Source: Xenopus tropicalis
Taxonomy: Eukaryota > Chordata > Amphibia > Anura > Pipidae
Assembly (NCBI RefSeq): GCF_000004195.4
Contig: NC_030686.2
Location: forward strand, 45,271,961-45,335,960
DNA length: 64,000 nucleotides
Direction of reading: 5' to 3'
This document shows, piece by piece, positions 48,837-58,500 of this stretch. The position numbers were made by a program, and so were the translations under genes. The notes under the pieces are model-generated. The model searched no databases and was not told where the DNA came from. It saw only the letters and a list, made by a program, of their open reading frames with translations. Positions within the stretch are counted from its first letter, which is position 1; every line of letters begins with the position of its first letter.

Positions 48837-51179
48837 TTAATCAACTTTTGGGTCAATGTTGGCCCTGCTTTTTGGCTCACACTGGATTACACCTGATGCT
48901 GCACGTGCTTTGTGCTCCTTTAAGCAGTTTAGGGAGCGACAAAATACCCGACAGTTGTTGCATTTTGTTCTCTTGCCGCTGGCATCTCCGCAGTCCGTTC
49001 GCTGGCACGCCCTACAGGAATACCTACATGTATGGCCTTTGCCCGAATGTGTTGCATGGCAGTACTCACAAAACCCACAGACCCCAATAAATGCCCTTAT
49101 GTTTTTAACCCCATAGTAACGACCCTCGTGCCGATAGACGAACAAAACCCTCTTCCTGCAGGGACCTTGGGTCACGTGGTAATGCACTGCCCCCTGTTGG
49201 CAATAGACAATTTTGATGGTTGCATTTAGGAGTTTTTCGAAATTATGGACTTCACTTAAAGCGACAGGACGATCATGGGGAATTCCTAAAGTACAATGGA
49301 TCTTCTGGGCCTCCTTTAGAAGCATAAAGTCTTGTGTGCCTTTCGGAGCTAGGAGAGCACAGAGGCTGGAGGCCAGGGACAGGTTATTATTTTGGTTTAA
49401 ATCGTAAAGCCATCGTTTTTTTATGCTGATGACATGATTGTACGGGATGGCGTCAAGACGAGCACGCGTGAGATTGTGCGTACTTAGCCGCGTTATGATA
49501 ACGGTCAATGCTAAAGAGCCATATATAAGGGTTTTAGGGTTACTCTGTAATAATTCCACCACGTTGGTTATAAAAGACTGAGCAACAGAGTAATCCTCGG
49601 ACATTCTGATAGAACATAAAACCTTGTTGAGACTTCCACACTCCAGACGTAATTCCACAGTATCACTGGCTCTCAGCTCCAGTAGTAACTTGCCCAGCAA
49701 GCTCTGAGTAGCACCGCGTATTGCCTCCACCGCAGCCACTGGGTCACCCACCTTATTGATATTAGCAAACTGCAGCTGTTCATAGAACTCAGTGACGTTT
49801 CTGGGCTTGAGGGTTCTATGTCTCAGTTTGACGCAGTCAAGGAATACGAGAGCGTCAGTACTACTGTGATATCTCTCGACTGAAGGCTGTTCTGTGTTTT
49901 CAGGAGTGGCCGTGACTGGGGGCGCAGTAGGTGACTGTTGCTTAGATAAGTTGGGGGTTATAATTGATGCAGGTATTTTACCCTCTATTTGAGGGGTTTC
50001 AGGTGTGGTAGGCACTGGGGGTATAATTAATGGCTGTTGTTGGGAGAAACCATCACAATCTGCATGAAACCAATCCTCCTCCATCTTAATATTTTCAGGT
50101 ACAGTTGCAGCTGGACAAGGTGGTTGGGATAATTTATCACCAAATGCATTGTGGGTCATAGGCATTTCCAACAAACCCTCCTCTATTTTGATATTGTTGG
50201 GTATGGTAGCAGGCACAGTTTGTGGTTGGGATAATTGGCCACCAAATGCATTGTGGGCCATCACCGCTGCCTGCATTTTAATGAAATCCTCCTCCATTTT
50301 AATATTTTCTGGCACAGTAGCAGTTGCTGTCTGAGACTGTAGTTGGGATAACTGGTCCCCAATTGCATTGTGGGCCTGGGCCATAGCTGATATGGGCATT
50401 TCAAGCAAATTGTCCTCCATTTTAGTGTTTTTATACATAATATCAGTTGCCGCAGACTGCGGGTGTGATAAGCAATGTCTGGGGTCTAAAGGTAACAAAG
50501 CTATTGTACATGGAGCATCTGTAGATTGTGCCGCCATGACAGAAGCGGAACGGTGCTTTTGTGGCAAAGGATATTGTCTGTTTGCTCGTAGTATCCCTGT
50601 AGCTCTCTTTACCCTTTTAGCTCTTAACTTGTATAAGTTTTTCCTCGTAAGGCGCGCCCCTGCGTCATATTCCGGCGTTAGGTCCGGATTGCTCAGTGGG
50701 TTCTTTTTAAGTAAACATAACCCGACACGAAAAATAAAATTGCAACCGCTCAGAGTTTGCTTTAGGGCCCTCATCTTGCAGAGCTTTGTCTCGCTGTTCT
50801 CCAGGGTTCCCACGTCTGTAAATTCAGTTACCACTGAGCTGACGGCACTGCTTAAACCCAACCAAAACTCTGCCTCTGAGCTGAGCGGTTCCAATGAGTT
50901 CTGTATACTGGCGCCCCTGAATGGAGCCACTGAATGTGCCGCCTGGGTTAATCTCTGCAATCCTTTGTGAAAAATATCCCTTGGATGTTGGAGTCTCAAC
51001 CGAATCTGGGATTCTTTTAATGCCCTGTGCTCTTTGTCACTCACTAAATTCATATTTTCCAACTTTGTCACCACAAGATTGACCAAGTGGTTCAACTCTA
51101 GCCAGGAGCGTAATTCGGAACAGAACCATCTGTTGGTACTGGACATCTGCCCACTGTCCCAAGATTGTCTCTGCGCCAT
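48837..51179 (-). CDS. 780-aa intronless protein with a PolB-N-type Cys/His C-terminus, polymerase absent
   Basis: This is a single uninterrupted minus-strand frame from ATG (51179) to TAA (48839-48837). Residues 1-160 are predicted helical and contain two diverged copies of a ~40-residue block (about 21-57 and 101-142, each with W-x-x-L and an R-A-L-K segment). Residues 175-215 are very basic. Residues 246-376 hold four repeats around N-(T/I)-K-(M/I)-E, ending in LSQ. Residues 435-610 look globular. Residues 628-755 end in a Cys/His-rich region (C-x2-C-x2-C, then H-x-C-x3-C-x2-C, later C-x2-C-x3-C and C-x4-H). This spacing, preceded by an FEKLLN strand and a YY-x-x-x-x-N-I-x-A-F motif, is what I recall just upstream of the exonuclease domain in Polinton/adintovirus-type protein-primed DNA polymerases. 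The frame stops there: no exonuclease or polymerase motifs follow in the window. It may be a co-opted or truncated mobile-element gene. The family call is from memory. Confidence 0.55.
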   Translation of the reverse strand: MAQRQSWDSGQMSSTNRWFCSELRSWLELNHLVNLVVTKLENMNLVSDKEHRALKESQIRLRLQHPRDIFHKGLQRLTQAAHSVAPFRGASIQNSLEPLSSEAEFWLGLSSAVSSVVTEFTDVGTLENSETKLCKMRALKQTLSGCNFIFRVGLCLLKKNPLSNPDLTPEYDAGARLTRKNLYKLRAKRVKRATGILRANRQYPLPQKHRSASVMAAQSTDAPCTIALLPLDPRHCLSHPQSAATDIMYKNTKMEDNLLEMPISAMAQAHNAIGDQLSQLQSQTATATVPENIKMEEDFIKMQAAVMAHNAFGGQLSQPQTVPATIPNNIKIEEGLLEMPMTHNAFGDKLSQPPCPAATVPENIKMEEDWFHADCDGFSQQQPLIIPPVPTTPETPQIEGKIPASIITPNLSKQQSPTAPPVTATPENTEQPSVERYHSSTDALVFLDCVKLRHRTLKPRNVTEFYEQLQFANINKVGDPVAAVEAIRGATQSLLGKLLLELRASDTVELRLECGSLNKVLCSIRMSEDYSVAQSFITNVVELLQSNPKTLIYGSLALTVIITRLSTHNLTRARLDAIPYNHVISIKKRWLYDLNQNNNLSLASSLCALLAPKGTQDFMLLKEAQKIHCTLGIPHDRPVALSEVHNFEKLLNATIKIVYCQQGAVHYHVTQGPCRKRVLFVYRHEGRYYGVKNIRAFIGVCGFCEYCHATHSGKGHTCRYSCRACQRTDCGDASGKRTKCNNCRVFCRSLNCLKEHKARAASGVIQCEPKSRANIDPKVD
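50052..50444 (-). repeat. In-frame coding repeat, 4 copies of 34-41 codons
   Basis: Residues 246-376 of the 780-aa ORF. Each copy has an NIKMEED-like core (Lys253, Lys294, Lys331, Lys365) followed by 'AHNAFG' and 'LSQPQ'-like segments. IKME and IKIE match the SUMO acceptor consensus (hydrophobic-K-x-E) with acidic residues after it; the first copy (TKME) is off consensus. Confidence 0.85.
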
Positions 51180-51264
51180 TTTGTTTTTGGAGAAGGAACA
51201 GTCCTGCTTTAGAATATTCTACCTCTTGGCATAATTTCTTTTAATGGTGCTATGTGTACTTTGT

Positions 51265-51293
51265 CCTTTTATCCTTCTATTACCTGATTGGGG
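51265..51293 (-). promoter_or_regulatory. Possible promoter of the 780-aa ORF
   Basis: On the minus strand a CCAAT (51289-51293) precedes a TATA-like GATAAAAGGAC (51265-51275), about 90 nt upstream of the ATG. The spacing is plausible. There is no independent support. Confidence 0.3.
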
Positions 51294-52419
51294 CAGGCAA
51301 TTAATATTAACCAATGGTATCACAAGCCGCTGCAATCCAGAAGGTTTTACTCTTCAGTCAGTGACGCCTTCATGGTCCGAAATGATTGTGTATCTTCCCA
51401 GATCTCAATACAAAAGAAATAAAAAACAAAATGAATTCTATGCTGCAATGGGAAAATTGGGATGTTTGGCCCCGAGTTACTGCTGGTTACAATACGCCCT
51501 TTGTGGCTAATGGAACACATGAAGGTTTGTCTTTGTGTTAATTCTCTATAAAAGTTATGATAAAACAAGAGAGAGGGAGCAGGTAAAGGGAGGAGTCAGA
51601 GAAGATATCGGGGGAACTGCACTCAGGGGCCCCAAAAGATGCTAAAGTGCAATTTGGGCCATTGGCTTGGGGTGGGGTGGATAATGGATGGGGTTTGGCT
51701 TGGGCAGATCAAGGCCATGGCTGTACATGTGTTCTCTCATTGTAACCTCCTTTTACTAGTTGGGGCCCTATGAGATAATTATTGGGACCCCTGGGGGGTA
51801 CGGTTATGCTAACTTAGTTGCTTAGTTGTATGAGATCCCTGACTCCTAATGGCAGCCCCAGACTGGGCCAGTAGGGCACTGGAAAAAACCCAATGGGCCC
51901 TGCAGGCCCAGACCCGATCCCTGTTGGTGCACCCCCAGGCCACTGATCTTCCTCCCCCAATGCCCCCCAAGGTAACAATATTGTATGTGCGCTCGGTGGT
52001 TGGGAGGGCAGCAGGGGGCTGTAGCGGGGCTCTAGGTTGGCAGCCCCTGTAAGCCCAGCACCCCTGATTCAGAGCTCAGCAACATTTGTGTAGAACAACA
52101 CAGTATGTTAAGTTTCCATCCACTTTAAACAGGAAAATAAAGCAATGCCACCCATATAGTACAAATACACATACATACATCATTACCCCTGCCCCCATAG
52201 AATTTATACACCGTGCCTGATGCTGCTAGCAGGGCAGAAATAGGATCTGTGCATTGTTTGGGCTGAAAACTGCCCCTGCCCCTCTGCTTCTGCCCTGGCA
52301 CCAACACTGCATGGTGTGGCACTGCCCTCAGGCTAGAGATTTGGGAAGAACTGCAACATCAGCATCTTACCCTGTCTGTGATGCCTCTGCTCCTCCCCTG
52401 ACCCCAAGTATACTCTTCC
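51294..52419. other. Intergenic, no gene seen
   Basis: No other Polinton-type gene (integrase, packaging ATPase, protease, capsid) is visible here. Part of it is repeat-like ('ggcccagacccgatccctg'). Confidence 0.5.
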
Positions 52420-53305
52420 AAACAGCCCCCCAGCCCAATAAATAGTGACTATGGCATCTTACAGCAGCCCCTCTGGCATTTGCCTGAACCCACAGATTGC
52501 CAGTCTGGGCCTGGGTCCTGGCATTCCAAGTACCCAGAGGCCAAAACAGCCCCCCCAGCCCAATAAATAGTGACTATGGCACCTTACAGCAGCCCCTCTG
52601 GCATTTGCCTGAACCCACAGATTGCCAGTCTGGGCGTGGGTCCTGGCATTCCCAGTACCCAGAGGCACAAACAGCCCCCCCAGCCCAATAAATAGTGACT
52701 ATGGCATCTTACAGCAGCCCCTCTGGCATTTGCCTGAACCCACAGATTGCCAGACTGGGCCTGGGCCCTGGCATTCCAAGTACCCAGAGGCACAAACAGC
52801 CCCCCCAGCCCAATAAATAGTGACTGTCTATGGCATCTTACAGCAGCCCCTCTGGCATTTGCCTGAACCCACAGATTGCCAGTCTGGGCCTGGGTCCTGG
52901 CATTCCCAGTACCCAGAGGCACAAACAGCCCCCCCAGCCCAATAAATAGTGACTATGGCACCTTACAGCAGCCCCTCTGGCATTTGCCTGAACCCACAGA
53001 TTGCCAGTCTGGGCCTGGGTCCTGGCATTCCCAGTACCCAGAGGCACAAACAGCCCCCCCAGCCCAATAAATAGTGACTATGGCATCTTACAGCAGCCCC
53101 TCTGGCATTTGCCTGAACCCACAGATTGCCAGACTGGGCCTGGGCCCTGGCATTCCAAGTACCCAGAGGCACAAACAGCCCCCCCAGCCCAATAAATAGT
53201 GACTATGGCACCTTACAGCAGCCCCTCTGGCATTTGCCTGAACCCACAGATTGCCAGTCTGGGCCTGGGCCCTGGCATTCCCAGTACCCAGAGGCCCAAA
53301 CAGCA
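52420..53305 (-). repeat. 125-bp satellite array 4, about 7 copies
   Basis: Same unit and orientation as arrays 2 and 3. It starts at 'ccaaacagccccccagccca' and ends 'cccagaggcccaaacag'. Confidence 0.95.
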
Positions 53306-53820
53306 TTTGCATAACACTGCCATATTGGTTCCAAGCATCAGAAGCATCTCCCTTATATATTTACCATTATCATGATGACAACACTCCCTTTGCCCTGACC
53401 TGTATTAGCCCACAGTGCCCATTATGTTCCTCTATCAGTAGCACAACTCCCAGCTCTCAGCTAAACAAAAGACCTTAACCATACGGTATAATAATCATCA
53501 ATTCAGTGGTGTCAGCTTAATATTTAACAGCCAGTAAATGAGCAATGCCACTTGCATGTAAGAGAAAACAATATTTATAACACAGGAAAGAAGAATTAAG
53601 GAATAAGTATAAATACATACTTGCGGTTGGCCCTACTGAGCAGCCCAGAAGGGATAAGCTACAGCAGGAGAGTCTATGGGAAGACTGGGAAGTGTCACAG
53701 CCCCCTTCCTGCCCCCTTTGTACTGTATGGCAATGCTGCGTTCCTTTGTAAATAGATTCCCTGGGGGGAAGTGAGGAAGGAAGTGAAGAGGAGCATTTGC
53801 CCACGTGTGTCTGTATAGTG
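53306..53820. other. Intergenic, no gene seen
   Basis: No exon or tandem repeat supported between the satellite and the hAT relic. Confidence 0.45.
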
Positions 53821-54128
53821 CAGGGGTCCCCAACCTTTCTTACTCGTGAGCCACAGTCAAATGTAAAAAGACTTGGGGAGCAACACAAGCACCATAAAGG
53901 TTCATGGAGGAGCCAAATAAGGGCTGTGATTGGCTATTAGGCAGTCTCTATGCACCCTATCAGCTTACAGGGGGCTTTATTTGGTAGGAAATCTTGTTTT
54001 TATTCAACCAAAACTTGCCCCCAAGTCAGGAATTCAAAAATAACTCCCTGGTTTGGGGGCACTGAGAGCAACATCCAAGGGGTTGGGGAGTAACATGTTG
54101 CCCCAAAGCCACTGGTTGGGGATCACTG
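53821..54128. mobile_element. hAT relic, 308 bp, with an imperfect 8-bp TSD
   Basis: The left end CAGGGGTCCCCAACC (53821-53835) is inverted at the right as GGTTGGGGATCACTG (54114-54128). The flanks GTATAGTG (53813-53820) and GTACAGCG (54129-54136) match at 6 of 8 positions. This is a Charlie/Tip100-like terminus with no transposase. Confidence 0.8.
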
Positions 54129-54700
54129 GTACAGCGGTACCTTCCCTGTGTGCCCAAATACCCCCATCCTACCCCATCTATCCATATTCCCACACCCCAC
54201 ATAAGGCTGAGGATTGGCTTCTTCACTTTCCAGCTGTTACAGCCCTAGGGCGGGCGATGCACATAGAGACCAATGGTATCAGCTACTGTAATATTCTATG
54301 GGTTTATTAAGTCAGAACTGCCTATGACTAAGTACTGTTGGGGCATGAAACGCATAAGGTGGTGCAATTATGTTTTTGAATTTCCTTTTTTTGATTTTTG
54401 TCAAGTTTGTATGTGTATCTTTATTTATACAGCGCTACTTATGTACGCAGCACTGTACAGTAGGATACATTAATACAAACAGGGGGTTAAGATAATAATA
54501 GGTAAAACTTTTGGTAAATCATTTAATCTGCCCTTTAATCTGGGGTCTGTGTCCCTATTACTTTGGCCCTGTTTGACTGGCCATTTGGGATCCCTTTTCT
54601 AAAAATGTGAATTATTATAGAGCCCCCCCCTTGTGCTTCTACAGTAAAGGTGCTTCATGGGGATAATAAGGACTGGTTATGGAATTTGGGAACAATAACT

Positions 54701-54930
54701 AGTTATGAGTGAATTTTTCCGGCAGGCATAGATGTGAATTTCCACATTTTTTTGCGGTCATGTCAAATTGGACGCGGTTATGAAAAATGGGCGCGTTTGC
54801 GGCGTTTGGGCGTGGTCACAGTAAAATTGGGTGCAACTGTGCCAAAAGATGGGTGCAGGTGACAAAAAAATCTTGTGACAAATGCGTTTTGCGGATTTTT
54901 CGCCGGTTCGGGACAGATTCGCTCATCACT
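54701..54930. mobile_element. 230-bp MITE with a 10-bp direct repeat
   Basis: Ends AGTTATGAGTGAAT and ATTCGCTCATCACT are inverted (12 of 14). AACAATAACT flanks both sides (54691-54700 and 54931-54940), a likely target duplication of 8-10 bp. Confidence 0.8.
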
Positions 54931-55098
54931 AACAATAACTATTATGTAAGGGCTTTATAACCCAGAAGCACAGGCGCAGGGCCCTGTCTGACAGCGGCAT
55001 CAGTGTAACATTCTCACTCACAGTTATATTTCTTACTCTTATATTACTACAAACACCAAATATTACAGGCAGTTTTTTTTAATTTCATCCCATTTCCC

Positions 55099-55435
55099 TT
55101 TGAAATGGTATATTCCATGCTGCCTGTTTGGACAGCAGGTTGGTATCCCCCTGTGTGATGCCATGACTATGGGGGGAGCAGCTTCCCCCCCTCTGATAAG
55201 GCCGTTGGTTATATTCATACAGCTACAGGGTTTCAGGGTTCTGTTTAACTGATTCTCTGCTGTAACGCTCCAGTAAAAGTAAACAGCTGCCTTTTATATG
55301 AAATGGTATATTCCATGCTGCACAACTACTGATTAGCAGTGTATCCTCGTGTATGATGACATCACAATGGGGAGGGAAGCTGTGATGACATCCCAATGGG
55401 GAGGGAAGCTCTGCTGTGATGACATCACAATGCTT
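55099..55435 (+). promoter_or_regulatory. Duplicated module upstream of the E-Syt-like gene
   Basis: An identical 23-bp block containing GAAATGGTATATTCCATGC occurs at 55101-55123 and 55299-55321, each followed by a diverged ~70-bp segment. From 55351 a ~30-bp unit containing TGATGACATCAC (CRE/ATF-like) and 'aatggggagggaagct' is repeated about 2.7 times. It ends about 140 bp before the first coding exon. A promoter role is inferred. Confidence 0.45.
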
Positions 55436-55572
55436 TCGCAGAGGCTTTACTTTCCCTTCTCAAAGCCTCAGGCATTTGTTAGCTGGCAGGGTAGAAGGAG
55501 CTTGCTCCTGAAACTTTGCCGTCCAACAAATTTAAGATTTTTCTTGATTTTTAATCTTATTTTTTCAGAACT

Positions 55573-58500
55573 ATGATTTTATTCATATTTTTCTTACTTA
55601 AATGCTTTTTAGCTATTCTTTTTGGATTTTTCCTCAATAACAAGAATATGGCCATATACAGTGCTTTGACCGGGCTGATTTTTCTTTTTCTTTGGCTTAA
55701 GAAATTGCCCAATTGGCAAAATGCACGTAATCACCTAAATTCCATACTAGCGATTACACTGTGCACCTTGGCCGTACTGTATGGATATTTCCAGGAAAGA
55801 AGGATTGTGGCCACGCCCATCTACAATGTTTTTACTGGGCTGATGGTAATTTATTATTGGCGAAATAAGTTGTTCCATTACCAAAAAGTTCATAATCGTC
55901 AAAATTCAGTGATACTGGCGATAATATGCTCTTTAGCCATACTTTACGGATATTTCCAAGAGAGAAATAATGCGGTCATGCCCATGTACAATGCTTTTGC
56001 TGGGCTGACTGTCCTTTTTTATTGGCTAAAGAAATTGCAGAAGTTACAAATTGATCGTAATTTCCCGATTCCTGCAATAGATGTAGACAAACTAAAGGAA
56101 GGAAAGAAGGTAAGTGGCCGATACTACTGATAATATTTACTATATTAGGACTTTGCATTAGATTTATTTCTATGTTCTGAGGGATTTAGCTGCTTAACTA
56201 TAACTAATCATAGGATTACATGTATGATATGAATGCTGCTGTTGCCATGACAGCCTCTTAGCCCCCCAATATAATTAACAGACTGTGATAAAAGAACCCA
56301 ATCTTTTTAAATCTGCTGTGATATCTGTTTCCCTACTTTTCATTGGTGTTTCTATTTCAGCTGCTCGGCAGTACGTTAGTATGAATGCGAATGTGCAATA
56401 ACTGAACATGAACCCTAAAATTCTTATTTTTTCTCCATCTTTACAGGAATTCATTTACAGTGAGAGCAGTTTCTTGAACACGGTAAGTACCATATTGTTT
56501 AGGTACAAAAGTGGCACGTGTGGCTCGGAGTGGGACTGACCCTGCCATTATACCCTATTATACCCCTATTAACTGTGTGTTACAATCTTTCCCCAGCTCA
56601 TCAGTGACATCTGGCAACAAATTGTGCATTTCGCTAATCACACCATTAAACATGATTTTGAGAAATTCGTGCACAAAATTGTCCCAGGGCTCTCATGTTT
56701 AAGAATAAACCATGTCGACCTCGGCAAGAAGGTAAGACCCCCTCCTTGTATTAACCCCCTCAGTAAGTGGCCTGCAGCATATTCTTTAGAGTGAAATCTG
56801 TTTATTTTGTCAAAATGAATATCTGTATATCTGTATCTATATCCAAAGAGCTTGATTCCAAGCCACAAAGGAGATATTTACAGATATAATGGAAAACCCT
56901 TTCCTTCCGTTAGTTTGGCCACATTGGATCTCTCCCGTTTAGAGATCTCTTGTCCAACTCTCTATAACGCTCCTGTGTTCTATTCAGGCTCCGAAAATAA
57001 CCGGGTTGGCACTGGAATGGACGAAGGACAGAAAGCGCCTCTCCATTGATGTAAATATTGAGTAAGTGGATTGCATGGAACCCATAACCTTGTGCCTAGT
57101 CCCTCACAGCCCTGCCCAATATCACATATACAGTCCTTTCTATCCAGCACCTCCTATTGCACCCACAAACCCAATCCTCTGCCGGCCAATAATCCTGTCT
57201 CTGTTTATTGCAGATTTAATGGAGATATCTCGATCAGAGCATCACTCACAAAGAAACTGGTCAAATTTGGAGTGAACGGAGTTATGGTGAGTGCCCATAC
57301 ATGCCCAGATCTGACTGGGTGACCCACAAGTGCACAAGCCTAAGGGTTGGGGGGCAAAAATTATTTTTGTTGGGGGGGGGGCTGGCATGTGTAGTTTCAC
57401 CACTGGTTATGTTACCTTTTCTATCCTGCAATTAGTAATTGAATTCCATTTTCTCTCCGGCAGTTCAAGGGAAGAATCCGAGTGTATCTAGAACCAATCC
57501 TGGACAAACCGCCATTTATTGGCGCAGCCACTATTTACTTCCCTGAAAAACCGGTAAGTCATCGTGGAACTTGTTCCTGTAGAGAAAAGGGAGATACAGT
57601 GAACAATTTGGGAATTTATGGAAAAATAATGGCAAAAAAGAGTGAAAAATTCTAGAAAGGGGTGCTTGTTAGCTATCACACTATTGGCTACCTGGCTAGT
57701 AGGGCTTCTCTACTTATATTAGCCACACCCACTGAGGCACAGGGAAGGCTGATTTTTAGTTTGGGGAGGAGAGACAACGTGGGGGCATTGAAGGGAACAT
57801 TTACCCTTTTATAAGGGGCATTTCCTTTTTACATTATCTTAATATGATACATGGGCAGGGATTGTTCTGCTTAGACTCTCGTGTAGCTACACATTCAATC
57901 ATTCAGTAGATACTACCTTTGCCTCTAGGAATTCTTCCATAATTTAGTTCTGTTTATTCATAGGAGTGTGGGAACGTAACAATTAGGGGCAGATTTATCA
58001 AAATGTTTAGAGTTTAGAGCTAAATATATAAAAACTTACCCACGCTCTATACTTTTTTATTAAATACACTTCTAACAATCCTATAGGAATGACCAGAAAG
58101 TGGGTGAATTTTTCTGTAGTAAAGTCTTAGCTCACATTTTGATAAATCTACCCCAAGTGTGTAATATGTGGCGAATCTGCTCCCGATTAATATCATCAAT
58201 GTGCTTTTTTTGGCAGGATCTTCGTCTTAAATTCACGGGCCTTACAAGACTGGCCAATCCCACTATGATAAAGTAAGTACCCCCTTGCCCTGTCTCCTGC
58301 CCCATCCTGTGTGTAGCTTCCCACCATCTCTATACGGCCTCTAATGAACAATTGGGGCTCATTTCTATGTTTTTCTTTTCGTCTCTTGCAGCACGTTCGT
58401 ACACAAAAAGATCCTAGAGGCAATGGGAATGCTTCTGATTAAGCCAAAGGCTTTGTGCATCCCATTAGACCTGAATTATAAAACGGAAGAGCTGAACTAT

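Noticed and set aside
48848..50970. Plus-strand ORFs of 60-200 codons opposite the 780-codon ORF
   Set aside because: Antisense shadows of a long coding frame, with no independent similarity.
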